Virus record (IMG/VR): IMGVR_UViG_3300044946_000035 | Coordinates: 1-53,926 of that record | Reading direction: 5' to 3' (one strand) | Length of the DNA stretch: 53,926 bases | Origin: a virus | Part shown: positions 20,013 through 28,493 of the stretch, piece by piece | Position numbering within the stretch: the first letter of the stretch is position 1 | How the letters are laid out: every line of letters starts with the position of its first letter | Program-made: the position numbers and the translations under genes | Notes under the pieces: model-generated | Seen by the model: only the letters and a program-made list of their open reading frames with translations | Told to the model about the DNA's origin: nothing | The model's database searches: none

Positions 20013-20518
20013 AATCCATCGCCGAGCGCCCGCCGATCCTGACCGTCCACGAGGACTCGGGCGACTACATCCTCCGCGTCGGGGACACCCGCTACCGCTC
20101 GCTGGTGGTCGGCGTGTCCAAGCTGCTGACAGATGCCCGCCGGCTGATTGTGGTGACGCCAGGGGATGTGAAATTCTTTGTGATGGGGGATGGCGATGGA
20201 TCCAGCGCTGACGATAGCACCGTGGCTACTGATAGTGATTCTGGTGGTAGCACTGTCTCTGAGGAAGTGATCGCCGAGCAGGAGTCGCACGCCCTACCCA
20301 ATGCCGAACCGGAAGATGCTGAACCAATACTGAAGACCGTCCGCAAGCGTAAGCCTCTCAATCCAGACGTTAGGGTCGGCCATACGGAGAACTGCCAGCG
20401 CTGCGCGGGCTCGGGAAAGACCAGCGTGCTGATGCCGGACAACTCGGCGGCGGAGACGGCCTGCCCGATCTGCCGGGGCGAGGGACAGATCAAGCGTTAC
20501 GGCAGTCGCCGTAGTTAG
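20009..20518 (+). CDS. hypothetical protein with DnaJ-like zinc ribbon
   Basis: The 169-residue product has a beta-rich N-terminal part, an acidic Ser/Asp-rich linker (about residues 55-95) and a C-terminal CQRCAGSGKT...CPICRGEGQIKRYG segment, two C-x2-C-x-G-x-G knuckles as in the zinc domain of DnaJ. It may bind nucleic acid or unfolded protein. It overlaps the FlbD-like gene by four bases. Confidence 0.6.
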   Translation: MKSIAERPPILTVHEDSGDYILRVGDTRYRSLVVGVSKLLTDARRLIVVTPGDVKFFVMGDGDGSSADDSTVATDSDSGGSTVSEEVIAEQESHALPNAEPEDAEPILKTVRKRKPLNPDVRVGHTENCQRCAGSGKTSVLMPDNSAAETACPICRGEGQIKRYGSRRS

Positions 20519-20538
20519 ACGAACGGAACGAGGCAAAG

Positions 20539-20712
20539 ATGAAGGACGATGATGACATCACGAAATACTACCCCTTGCCTGATTACCATCAGGTAGACGG
20601 AACCATCCTGAACCTGACGAATATACAGGTGCCGGACAATCCCTGCGACCGTGGCCCGTCCTGCACCTGCCACTACCAGAAGGCGGCGAGGAAGAAACGG
20701 AAGTCCAAATGA
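20539..20712 (+). CDS. hypothetical 57-residue protein, acidic start and basic Cys tail
   Basis: The frame begins with MKDDDDITKYYPLPDYHQVDG and ends with CDRGPSCTCHYQKAARKKRKSK. Three Cys and one His in the last third could hold a metal, next to a run of Lys and Arg. It overlaps the next gene by four bases (ATGA). No family was recognised. Confidence 0.55.
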   Translation: MKDDDDITKYYPLPDYHQVDGTILNLTNIQVPDNPCDRGPSCTCHYQKAARKKRKSK

Positions 20713-21008
20713 CTCCCGACGAGATGCCCGCTTGTCGATGCACCGCGCACCCAGCGGGAGACGACCGCAAGAAGTACATGGTCATCGCGGAGTGTACCTC
20801 GGACTTCGTGGTCTTCTGCTGCAAGCGCTGCTCAGAGATTACCAAGGTCGCGGTCATCCAGGTGCAGACCTTCGGCAACCTGAAGAAGAAGGCCCAGTAC
20901 GAGGCCATGCAGAAACGGCAGCGCATGGACCCGGAGCTGCTGAGGATGATTATGGCGCGGCGGCGGGGAAGAGTCAGATACCGGAGGGAAGATGACGCAG
21001 ACAAATAA
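20709..21008 (+). CDS. hypothetical zinc-binding protein
   Basis: The 99-residue product has ACRCTAH near the start and FCCKRCSEIT in the middle, a possible zinc site, with a beta strand between and a long basic helix at the end (LRMIMARRRGRVRYRRE). It is probably a nucleic-acid-binding protein. It overlaps both neighbours by a few bases. Confidence 0.55.
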   Translation: MTPDEMPACRCTAHPAGDDRKKYMVIAECTSDFVVFCCKRCSEITKVAVIQVQTFGNLKKKAQYEAMQKRQRMDPELLRMIMARRRGRVRYRREDDADK

Positions 21009-21159
21009 CCAAGGCTGTATGGATCTACCAAGTTCTCCACATCACTATGAGATCGTGTGGTCCGACAATAAATCTGGTAGAGCCCTACTGGTTTGTACTC
21101 AATGTGCCAATCCTAAAAAGATTGATATACGCGAGTTCTGGAAGGACGAAGATGCCTGA
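20992..21159 (+). CDS. hypothetical 55-residue Cys protein
   Basis: The product contains NNQGCMDLP and later LVCTQCANPKKIDI, a C-x2-C motif plus an upstream Cys, with a short acidic end. It starts within the last codons of the gene before it and overlaps the next start by eight bases. No family was recognised. Confidence 0.5.
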   Translation: MTQTNNQGCMDLPSSPHHYEIVWSDNKSGRALLVCTQCANPKKIDIREFWKDEDA

Positions 21160-21364
21160 TCCCAAGTTAGAGCCCACCATCCCCCTGAAGCCGGGGGATA
21201 TCGTTCGGCTCAAAAGCTCCACCCGCTGCATGGTCATCGAGCAACTGGTGCAGCAGGGCTCGATGGTCAACGTGGTGTTAATCAACCCGGTGGACGGCTG
21301 CCTCTACCATGAGACGGTGTGCATCGAGGCGGTGGAGAAAGCGGAGGATGACGACGATGACTAA
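21152..21364 (+). CDS. DUF2158/YodC-like small protein
   Basis: The 70-residue product has LKPGDIVRLKSSTRCMVIEQLV, then VNVVLINPVDGCLYHETVC and an acidic tail. The GD-[IV]-VRLKS opening of a small beta-barrel is like YodC-type (DUF2158) proteins found in bacteria and phages. ATG 21152 has GGAAGGACGAAG before it. Its function is not known. Confidence 0.5.
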   Translation: MPDPKLEPTIPLKPGDIVRLKSSTRCMVIEQLVQQGSMVNVVLINPVDGCLYHETVCIEAVEKAEDDDDD

Positions 21365-21806
21365 CCCTCTCCATCTCGAACCGCACCCCGAGTCCGAACG
21401 CTCCTACGCCGAACTACGATCCGAGTTCCGCGCCGAGAACCTTCAGCGAATCCGGTCGCTGCTGAAGGACTACCGCGTCAACGGAGTGAATATGAAACTC
21501 CTCGGCGAGCCCCTAGCCGCGCTCGGAGGCACCACTCCCGAGAAACGCGCCAAGCTACTCCTAGAAGCCCTCGACTCCCCAGTGGAGCAGGACTTCAACC
21601 TGGGCTCGGTCCCGGTCGAGTTCATCCAGCGCCTCGGCGACCTCGTGGCGGAATGCGATGAGTTCGAGCAGGTGACATGGCCCGATGGCATGGGCGCGGT
21701 GGATCACGACGCACCTCCCGCGCCGATCCCGGTTGAGATGATGACAGACGCGGAACAGTGTGAGTACGTGGATCGAGCGATCAAGAGTTCAGAGGATAAG
21801 TCCTGA
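21357..21806 (+). CDS. hypothetical helical acidic protein
   Basis: The 149-residue product starts at an ATG overlapping the end of the gene before it. It is helical and acidic, with RAENLQRIRSLLKDYR and TPEKRAKLLLEALDSPV segments and a Pro-rich part near residue 120. No catalytic motif is seen. It is probably an early or middle regulatory protein. Confidence 0.5.
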   Translation: MTNPLHLEPHPESERSYAELRSEFRAENLQRIRSLLKDYRVNGVNMKLLGEPLAALGGTTPEKRAKLLLEALDSPVEQDFNLGSVPVEFIQRLGDLVAECDEFEQVTWPDGMGAVDHDAPPAPIPVEMMTDAEQCEYVDRAIKSSEDKS

Positions 21807-22015
21807 TGGATCGCCTCAAATGCAGCACGGTTACTGACACGCTCATGCAGGCAATGGAACGCGCTGAGGACATGGAAGATGTGGTTATTATTTACTACGC
21901 TAAGGATGGCTGCAAAGGTTCCATGTTTTGCAGTGAGGGGATGAAATCGAGCGATACCTTATGGCTTCTCGAACAATTCAAGGCGTGGCTCCTTGGCCTC
22001 GCCCGGAGAGATTGA
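21806..22015 (+). CDS. hypothetical 69-residue protein
   Basis: The stop of the previous gene overlaps ATG 21806 as TGATG. The product is compact, with TDTLMQAMERAEDMEDVVII, a Cys pair (GCKGSMFCSEG) and a hydrophobic helical end. Similar small phage proteins with an MEDVVIIYYxKDG-type strand exist, without known function. It ends right at the start of the glycosyltransferase cassette. Confidence 0.5.
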   Translation: MDRLKCSTVTDTLMQAMERAEDMEDVVIIYYAKDGCKGSMFCSEGMKSSDTLWLLEQFKAWLLGLARRD

Positions 22016-23488
22016 ATGGCTAAGTACAACATCACCCGCATAGTCCCTGAAGGCTTCCTCCACACCTCCGCCTTCCTCGAAGTCATCGACTCGCTAGCGT
22101 GGGCGCTCTCCTCCCTTGGCCATGACGTGAACGTGACCCAGAACTGGCTCTCCGAGCACGGCGAGACCAACATCGTCTTCGGCGCGGAAGTGATGGCTCC
22201 CTTCCAGCGCCTCCCGCACAATTCCATAATCTACAATCTTGAACAACCATCACATCCCAACATGGATAAGGTGAGGGCGTTTGCTCGCGGAGTTAAAGTA
22301 TGGGACTTCTCTGCCAGCAACGTGAAGGATTGGCAGGACCGGGCGGTCGAGGCGTACCACGTCCCAGTTGGCTACACCCCGAACCTCACTCGTATCCCCA
22401 AGTCCTCGGAGCAGGACATCGACGTATGCTTCTGGGGCTGGCTCACTCCCCGCCGCGTGGCCCTTCTCGACTCCCTTCAGAAAGCAGGCCTCAAGGTCTA
22501 TTCCGGCGCAGCCTGCTACGGCGGCGGCAGAGACAACATCATCAGCCGCTCTAAAGTCTGCCTCAACGTTCACCACGATGGCCGCGACATGTTCGAGATC
22601 GTCCGCTGCTCCTACCTTTTCGCTAACTCCAAGTGCGTCATCTCTGAGCAATCCGTGGACGACTCTGACTACCCCATCTCTCGAATCTCCGTGGACTACC
22701 GCGCCCTGCTCGACCATTGCGTGACCTATGCACGGGACCACGGCGCGGTCCGCCGGTCGATGGAACACCTGGCGCTGGAGGATTTCAGGAAGCTGGATTT
22801 CAGGATTCCAGTCAGGAAGGCGCTTGAAGGTGTGAAGGAGGTGATGCCCGCTGCAACCACAACAACCACCACTGACCTAACCGGGGGCCAGCCGAGCGTC
22901 AAACGAGCTGGTGATGTACTGACTAGAGCGCAGGAACGATACGAGCGTGGTTGTGCCGAAGGCGACATGCGCGACTTCCTCCCCTGGCTCCGCGCCCACG
23001 CCAAGGGCAACGTCATGGAGATCGGCGTCCGCGACGGCGCATCCACTTCCGCCTTTCTCCTCGGCCTCGAAGAACACGGGGGCCATCTCTACTCCGTGGA
23101 CGTGATGGACTGCTCCGCCCTATTCGCCGGCCATCCCCAGTGGACCTTCATCCACGCCAACTCCACCGACCTCAAGGCCGTCGGCAGGCACATGCCCTAC
23201 GAACTCGACCTCCTCCTGATCGACGGCGACCACTCCCGCGCCGGAGTCCTCGCCGACTTCCAGTACGCTCGCCAGCTTCGTCCCGGCGGCTGCGTTCTCT
23301 TCCACGACATCGACCCGGCCTGCAAGCCTCCGGGATGTTCCGCTGTGGACTGGCCGGGGGACGCGGTGCGGGACGTGTTCGAGGAACTTTCCGCCGCACT
23401 CGCTCCGCAGGGATGGAAGTCGGAGAGGCTGGAGGGCAAATATGGAATGGGGATCTTGTGGAAACCAGAAAGGGTGGCCCACCCCTGA
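22016..23488 (+). CDS. glycosyltransferase-like protein fused to SAM methyltransferase
   Basis: Residues 1-270 resemble a GT-B glycosyltransferase: VPEGFLHTSAFLEVID, YNLEQPS, HVPVGYTP, and an acceptor/nucleotide-sugar region with SRSKVCLNVHH and FEIVR. After a Thr-rich link (about 275-290), residues 310-490 form a class I methyltransferase with GNVMEIGVRDGAST as the SAM-binding motif, LLLIDGDHS, and a late FHDIDPACKPPG segment. The two activities in one chain suggest building and capping of a sugar. It is first of three coupled sugar genes placed directly before the packaging genes. The target could be virion glycan, host glycan or DNA; this is not shown. Confidence 0.7.
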   Translation: MAKYNITRIVPEGFLHTSAFLEVIDSLAWALSSLGHDVNVTQNWLSEHGETNIVFGAEVMAPFQRLPHNSIIYNLEQPSHPNMDKVRAFARGVKVWDFSASNVKDWQDRAVEAYHVPVGYTPNLTRIPKSSEQDIDVCFWGWLTPRRVALLDSLQKAGLKVYSGAACYGGGRDNIISRSKVCLNVHHDGRDMFEIVRCSYLFANSKCVISEQSVDDSDYPISRISVDYRALLDHCVTYARDHGAVRRSMEHLALEDFRKLDFRIPVRKALEGVKEVMPAATTTTTTDLTGGQPSVKRAGDVLTRAQERYERGCAEGDMRDFLPWLRAHAKGNVMEIGVRDGASTSAFLLGLEEHGGHLYSVDVMDCSALFAGHPQWTFIHANSTDLKAVGRHMPYELDLLLIDGDHSRAGVLADFQYARQLRPGGCVLFHDIDPACKPPGCSAVDWPGDAVRDVFEELSAALAPQGWKSERLEGKYGMGILWKPERVAHP

Positions 23489-24354
23489 AGATCCTGTTCA
23501 TCTCGGCTGGCGGCAACACGCAGGACTACCTCCGCGATTGCGTATTCCACGGCCTCCGCTCTATCCTCGGCCCCGATGTGGTAGACGTTGGCAAGCTGAA
23601 CTCCATGTACGTCGGCGCGGACCGCTCACAAATGTACGGGAAGGGAATGACCCTCTATGGAGAACTGCCGGACATCCCCGTGGACCGCACCGATATTCTG
23701 AAAAAGGTGGCCCACTCTTTCTTCGACCTCGTGATCTATGGCTCCATTCATCGCTGTCAGGACCTCCTGCACGAAGTCGTCTCCAAGTATCCCCCATCCC
23801 GCGTCGTCTACATCGACGGAGAAGATCACCCTGGCTACCTTAAAGGGCTTCCGGGGATCTACTTCAAACGTGAGCTTCACAACCCTCAGCCCGGAGTTCG
23901 CCCCATCCAGTTCGCCATCCCCAAGGAAAAGATCCTAAAGGATGGCCCACCCAAATCCCGGCTGATGGCCCCCATGGACCCGCTGGATTCCTCGACCTAC
24001 ATTTACAAGGACGAAGCTTCCTACTACGCCCAGTACGCCTCCTCCTACTACGCCGCCACCATGAAAAAGGCCGGATGGGACTGCCTGCGCCACTACGAGA
24101 TCCTGTCGCAGTGGGCGATCCCTTACTTTCGCTGTCTTGAAGCGTGCCCCACGTCGATTATGGCCAGACTGCCGAAGCGAGAGCTGATGGTCATCAAAGA
24201 TTTCCTCGAACTTCCTCTGGATAACAATCGGGAATCCCTTATGAAAAGTCTGTACGACTACCTGATCGAGCCTATCATGGAGACGATGAGGTCCTGCCTA
24301 ACCACCGAAGCCCTCGCCCGCTCGATCCTCGACACCGCAAAGGCAGCCCAATGA
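23458..24354 (+). CDS. glycosyltransferase-like protein, second of cassette
   Basis: The 298-residue product begins with LKILFISAGGNTQDYLRDCVF, like the first strand and loop of GT-B enzymes, and continues through VVYIDGEDHPGYL and HYEILSQWAIPYFRC. GTG 23458 is taken as start because it is the earliest in-frame codon with a GGGG site upstream; translation would begin 31 bases inside the preceding gene. The exact family was not identified. It probably adds a further sugar in the same pathway. Confidence 0.6.
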   Translation: METRKGGPPLKILFISAGGNTQDYLRDCVFHGLRSILGPDVVDVGKLNSMYVGADRSQMYGKGMTLYGELPDIPVDRTDILKKVAHSFFDLVIYGSIHRCQDLLHEVVSKYPPSRVVYIDGEDHPGYLKGLPGIYFKRELHNPQPGVRPIQFAIPKEKILKDGPPKSRLMAPMDPLDSSTYIYKDEASYYAQYASSYYAATMKKAGWDCLRHYEILSQWAIPYFRCLEACPTSIMARLPKRELMVIKDFLELPLDNNRESLMKSLYDYLIEPIMETMRSCLTTEALARSILDTAKAAQ

Positions 24355-25400
24355 CCTCCCAGCGCTCCGTCCCCCTCGACCTCGACTACCTCCGCACCTG
24401 CCGCCTGTGGATCGCCACCCCCGCTTACGGAGGCCAGTCCTACGTCGCCTTCTCGACCGCCGTCCTCAAACTCCTTCTGCGCTGCCGCGAACTCGGCATC
24501 GTCTGTACCCACCATTACCTCCCGAACGATTCCCTCATCACCCGCGCCCGCAACAACCTGACCGACCTCTTCCTCTATTGCGGCTGGGACAACCTCGACC
24601 GCGACCTCATGCTGTGGCTGGACGGCGACGTGATCTTCGAGCCGGAAGACATCATCTACATGATCCAGCTTACTAAATCCCCGCAGTACGACATCCTCGC
24701 CGCTCCCTACACCCGCAAGGGCCTCCACTGGGACCGAATCGCCGAAGCCGCACGTCTCGGCTGGCCTTCTTCCCGCCTGCAATCCGTCGCGGGCTCTCCG
24801 AACGTCAACCACATCGTCCAGCCTCTCGTGCTGACCGAGCCGCATCCCCTGCTCGAATCCGGCACTGGCTTCCTGCTCATCCGCCGCAAGGTCTACCTCC
24901 AGATCTCCGCCGCGCACCCCGAACTTACCTACAACCGCACCAACGACGAGAAAAATACCTATGGCCGTGACACCTGCGTGGCCTACTTCCTCGACGGCAT
25001 CGACCCCGAATCCCACCAGTTCCTCTCCGAAGACTGGTGGTTCTGCCGCCAGTGGATTAGACTCGGGGGAACGATCCACGGCTGTATGTGGATCTGTACC
25101 GGGCACATCGGCACTTATGTCTACCTTATGAACATGCCCGCCATCGCGGAATTGCTGAACGCGACCGACGGTTACCTTGACGGACCCACGAAAGGAAACT
25201 CGAATGCCATCGCACCTGCCACCGCCGCCGTCGAAACTGAGGTCAGTGGAAACGGAACTAAGCCTGACATCTCCCGAGTCCTCTCCCTTATCGGAGCGCC
25301 CCGTGAAGCAGCAGTCGAAGGCGATCCAGGCACGCTGGGCGGGGGAGCGGGAAGCGGAATCGGAGTTGACGGAATACTTCCGCTCGATCCCGGTCGATAA
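24351..25400 (+). CDS. GT-A type glycosyltransferase with D-G-D motif
   Basis: Residues 15-110 read as a GT-A fold: CRLWIATPAYGGQSY, a helix, then LMLWLDGDVIFEPEDI with Asp91-Gly-Asp93 as the metal and nucleotide-sugar binding D-x-D. Later WWFCRQWIRLGG and a GTHGxxxW-like end complete the domain by about residue 275. The last 65 residues are low-complexity (Ala, Gly, Glu, Pro) and lie in the stretch shared with the next gene in another frame. It overlaps its upstream neighbour by four bases and is third of the sugar cassette. Confidence 0.75.
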   Translation: MTSQRSVPLDLDYLRTCRLWIATPAYGGQSYVAFSTAVLKLLLRCRELGIVCTHHYLPNDSLITRARNNLTDLFLYCGWDNLDRDLMLWLDGDVIFEPEDIIYMIQLTKSPQYDILAAPYTRKGLHWDRIAEAARLGWPSSRLQSVAGSPNVNHIVQPLVLTEPHPLLESGTGFLLIRRKVYLQISAAHPELTYNRTNDEKNTYGRDTCVAYFLDGIDPESHQFLSEDWWFCRQWIRLGGTIHGCMWICTGHIGTYVYLMNMPAIAELLNATDGYLDGPTKGNSNAIAPATAAVETEVSGNGTKPDISRVLSLIGAPREAAVEGDPGTLGGGAGSGIGVDGILPLDPGR

Positions 25401-25758
25401 AGGCCTCGAAGTGTTGGCCCGGATGCGGAAGAACTGCACCCTTGGCGGGACCATCCTCAACGAGCGCATCAACGATCAGTCCATCCAGCGCTGCTTCACC
25501 TGCAAGAAATCCATCGAGGAATTGAACAAGCGCCCCGGCGGCTTCCGTGGCTGGCGCATGAGCCGCCCACGCTACCACCCCGAGGACCGGAACATCAAGA
25601 TTGTCGATAACTTCTGCTCCGACATCTGCATCGCCATGGCGCACCAGAAGGAGCAAGGCGTGCGCGGCGTGCCCGACCGTGGGATGCTCCCTTCTGATAA
25701 TCCCGAGAATCACCCTCGGCAGGTTGATGTCAAGAACCTGCATGAGAAGGCGATCTGA
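25204..25758 (+). CDS. hypothetical protein before terminase, Cys-rich core
   Basis: From ATG 25204 (AGGAAA before it) the 184-residue product has a Pro/Ser-rich N-terminus, a charged helix (QARWAGEREAESELTEYF), and a core with RCFTCKKSIEE and NFCSDICIAMAH, a C-x2-C...C-x3-C metal site. The first 197 bases are also read in another frame as the end of the glycosyltransferase. Its position before the large terminase makes a small-terminase or packaging-linked role possible, but no such domain was recognised. Confidence 0.6.
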   Translation: MPSHLPPPPSKLRSVETELSLTSPESSPLSERPVKQQSKAIQARWAGEREAESELTEYFRSIPVDKGLEVLARMRKNCTLGGTILNERINDQSIQRCFTCKKSIEELNKRPGGFRGWRMSRPRYHPEDRNIKIVDNFCSDICIAMAHQKEQGVRGVPDRGMLPSDNPENHPRQVDVKNLHEKAI

Positions 25759-26003
25759 TGTTCTGGGACCAGGTAGAATATTCCCGAGTCTCTTCTTCCC
25801 TTGTGCAAGCCTATGGAAGAAGCGGGGATGTTTTCTACTACGGCAACGGAGACTCGGAGCCGTCTGCGTTTAAAAACATGGAAAGGGTGCGGATGCTCAT
25901 CGAGTTACAGCGGCGGGTAAGCCGACTCCGATCCTCATCCGAAGAGATGCAAGCGGGAGATGTGCTCGATATCGTTGAGGAGTTGCTGCGATGCTTGATC
26001 TGA
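25758..26003 (+). CDS. hypothetical 81-residue helical protein before terminase
   Basis: The product has a short aromatic N-terminus (MFWDQVEYSRVSSSLVQAYG) and a helical, charged second half with a leucine-rich end. TGATG at 25755-25759 couples it to the gene before it, and it overlaps the terminase start by 13 bases. It might be a small terminase subunit or a DNA-binding partner; no motif proves this. Confidence 0.5.
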   Translation: MFWDQVEYSRVSSSLVQAYGRSGDVFYYGNGDSEPSAFKNMERVRMLIELQRRVSRLRSSSEEMQAGDVLDIVEELLRCLI

Positions 26004-27751
26004 GCCGCTTCGAGACCTTCTGCTCGCGCCTTCCTATCAAGGACCGCGATTCCGGTCGCATGGTCCCTTTCATCTTCAACCCATCCCAGCGTAAGATCAT
26101 GGAGAAACTGAAGGCGCATCAGGCGAAGAAACGTCACCTGTGGCTGATCTTCCTCAAGGCTCGCCGTCTCGGCATCTCCCGTCTCATGCTCGCGCTCGGC
26201 ATCGCGCATATGCTTCAGAAGCAGAACGCGAACGGCCAAGTCGTAGCCCAGCTCACCGCTACCGCGAAGGAATTATTCTCGCAGGCAAAGGAGTTTGCAA
26301 GCGCTCTGCCCTTCAGGCTTCCCGAGCCCACGCAGAGCGAACTGTTCTTCCCCCATTCCGATGGCGTATCCTCCTTCAAGCGTTCGACAGCAAAGACTGT
26401 GATCGGCGGTCGCGGCCTGACCCACTCCTTCCTCCACCTGACCGAAGCCGCATTCTATCCTGGCGAGGATTCTTTCATCGCTCTCCTCTCGACCGTCTCC
26501 GGCGCGGACCCGGATAACGTTGTCGGCATCGAAACCACCGCCAACGGCATCGAGGGCCCCGGCGAATCCTACTACAAATACTGGCAAGCTGCTGAAACCG
26601 GAGACAACGAGTTCCTTTCCATCTTCCTTCCCGTGTGGGACGACCCCGGCACCCGTTGGCCGGATAAGATGGCTCCCGACGCTCCCCGCGACGACTACGA
26701 GAAATGGCTGATGAGAGAGTTCAAATGTACCAAGGGCCAGATCGCGTGGTTCCGCTCGACGCTCGAAACCAAATGCGGTGGCTCGATCTACAAATGGCGG
26801 CAGGAATACCCTTCGACGCCCGACGAGGCGTTTGTGTCGAGCGGTGATCCCATCTTCGAGTTCCAAGAGTTAGAGTACATGCGCCGTTCCTGTTGCGCCC
26901 CAATCTCCCAAGGCCACATCCTCGGCTCTCGCAACTCTCCCCGCTTTGAGGAAATGCGTGGCGGCCCCCTCCGCATCTGGGAGACTCCCCAGCCTCTGTG
27001 CCATTACTTCATCGGCGTGGACGCGGCCAAGGGCGTCGAGGACGGCGACTTCGCGGTCGCAGTCGGATGGAACGCGGAAACCGGAGAGCAGGCGTTTACC
27101 TACGCAGACAAGATTGGCCCGGAAGCGCTTTCAGAGAAGGTCAACTTTCTGGGCAAGTGGTACAACAAGGCGATGGTGAACGTTGAGCTGACGGGCGGCT
27201 GGGGCTACCAGGTGATGAAGGATCTCCGCGACCGCTTTCACTACCCGAATCAATATCTATGGAGGTCAAGGGATGACAAACCAGACACCAAAGGGAGGCA
27301 GGCGTATGGTTGGGAAACAACGGATCGCTCTCGTCAAATGTTATTCACTGTCTTTAGAAAGTCTGTTAGGGCTTCGCTTCCGCGTGATTACGGTGACGGA
27401 GAGCTGGTCACTACGCCCGAGGTGGTGGTCAAGGATATCCAACTATATTCTCAGGCGTCCAAGGCTCAGAGCGACATCGGCTGGCGCTGGCGTGTACTCA
27501 AAGGCCACGACGATATCCTGATGGCGGGCTGGCTCGGATGGATCGCCAATATCCAGTATCACATCCCCCATCCCGACCTGCGAAAGATTGGCTCTACCAT
27601 GTCTGAGGAACCCCGGCTCGGGCTTTCTTATGATGATTCTCCAGAGACGACGGCTGCGGGGGTGATCGGCTACTCCTCCACCCAGCACTACAATAAAATT
27701 ATGAACTGGTCGCACACGCAGAGAGAGCGCGACCGATTGCGAGGGATCTGA
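25991..27751 (+). CDS. terL: terminase large subunit
   Basis: The 586-residue protein has the terminase ATPase signs: LKARRLGIS at residues 55-63 (Walker A variant), FLHLTEAAF at 147-155 with Glu152 (Walker B), and a C-motif-like stretch IETTANG near 180. The C-terminal nuclease domain begins near residue 338 with HYFIGVDAAKGVEDGDFAVAVG, whose first Asp is a metal ligand. The enzyme pumps DNA into the empty head and cuts the genome. It lies directly upstream of the portal block, the usual order. Confidence 0.9.
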   Translation: MLDLSRFETFCSRLPIKDRDSGRMVPFIFNPSQRKIMEKLKAHQAKKRHLWLIFLKARRLGISRLMLALGIAHMLQKQNANGQVVAQLTATAKELFSQAKEFASALPFRLPEPTQSELFFPHSDGVSSFKRSTAKTVIGGRGLTHSFLHLTEAAFYPGEDSFIALLSTVSGADPDNVVGIETTANGIEGPGESYYKYWQAAETGDNEFLSIFLPVWDDPGTRWPDKMAPDAPRDDYEKWLMREFKCTKGQIAWFRSTLETKCGGSIYKWRQEYPSTPDEAFVSSGDPIFEFQELEYMRRSCCAPISQGHILGSRNSPRFEEMRGGPLRIWETPQPLCHYFIGVDAAKGVEDGDFAVAVGWNAETGEQAFTYADKIGPEALSEKVNFLGKWYNKAMVNVELTGGWGYQVMKDLRDRFHYPNQYLWRSRDDKPDTKGRQAYGWETTDRSRQMLFTVFRKSVRASLPRDYGDGELVTTPEVVVKDIQLYSQASKAQSDIGWRWRVLKGHDDILMAGWLGWIANIQYHIPHPDLRKIGSTMSEEPRLGLSYDDSPETTAAGVIGYSSTQHYNKIMNWSHTQRERDRLRGI

Positions 27752-28191
27752 TGCGTGACCCATTCGCGTTCTTACAATCCGAGTCACCGGAGCGGGTGCG
27801 ATTACTACTCCTATTGGCGCTGGTCAAACAACAAGGCGGCGAGGTCAAACTGTCCCTCACCGACCTGACCTCGATCGACGACGGCGCAGGCCTGTTCCGC
27901 CGCACCAGTGACAAAGGCGATGAACTCGTGCTATGCTTCGCTCGAAAGGGAGCGGAAGCCTACTTCCTCTCGGAGCCGCAGCCATCGTCACCCGCACCCA
28001 ACCCGCGCACGCGAGTGGTCCAGCCGCAACCGTCGCAACCCTCCCCACCTCGCACGACAGTCCACAGCGATCTCGACTTGGCCCTGCTGGAGGAGCAGCA
28101 AGCGGAGCGGATGCAGGATCTCCAGGACCGCCAGACCCGTCAGGCGCGACGGGAAGCTGGAGCCCCTCCGTGGACAACTCGCCCCTCCTGA
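27751..28191 (+). CDS. hypothetical protein between terminase and portal
   Basis: ATG 27751 overlaps the terminase stop. The 146-residue product has a helical, hydrophobic part (RVRLLLLLALVKQQGGEVKL), a strand-rich middle and a Pro-rich, charged tail ending in Arg. It may be a head-assembly factor. The last 22 bases overlap the next gene in another frame. Confidence 0.55.
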   Translation: MRDPFAFLQSESPERVRLLLLLALVKQQGGEVKLSLTDLTSIDDGAGLFRRTSDKGDELVLCFARKGAEAYFLSEPQPSSPAPNPRTRVVQPQPSQPSPPRTTVHSDLDLALLEEQQAERMQDLQDRQTRQARREAGAPPWTTRPS

Positions 28192-28493
28192 CCGGCGACG
28201 AGCGCAAGGACCGTGAATCCGCATTGACCAAGTACAACGAGGTCATGCGCCGGTTCACTGCGACCTTTAAATCCTCCGAATCCGAAGCCTACGGCACTCT
28301 CCTGCGCGACCTCATGGACAACTCCTCCCTGTTCATCGCGGGCCAGATCATGTCGGCCAAGGAGATCCTCGACAAGACGGAGGACTTGCAACTTCACCTG
28401 AAGAAGGCTGGTGGCGCTGGCGGCAAGACTATGGGCGATATGTTCAACGAGTGGATAAACGGAGGCTACGATGCAGCTTCTAGTCTGCGGTGA
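28170..28493 (+). CDS. hypothetical helical protein
   Basis: Starting at GTG 28170 inside the preceding gene, the 107-residue product is helical and charged (DERKDRESALTKYNEVMRRF, then FIAGQIMSAKEILDKTEDLQ). It could be a small packaging or assembly helper. The start is uncertain because no strong ribosome site is visible. It overlaps the next gene by 23 bases. Confidence 0.55.
   Translation: MDNSPLLTGDERKDRESALTKYNEVMRRFTATFKSSESEAYGTLLRDLMDNSSLFIAGQIMSAKEILDKTEDLQLHLKKAGGAGGKTMGDMFNEWINGGYDAASSLR

Noticed and set aside
22951-23440. Rightward frame overlapping the methyltransferase domain
   Set aside because: Arg/Pro-rich, low-complexity translation typical of an out-of-frame reading; only its continuation after about 23458 is a real gene.
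24258-25472. Long open frame on the minus strand (about 400 codons) opposite the glycosyltransferase gene
   Set aside because: It is antisense to a gene with a clear D-G-D motif, is Val/Gly/Asp-rich as expected for a shadow in high-GC coding sequence, and has no ribosome site.
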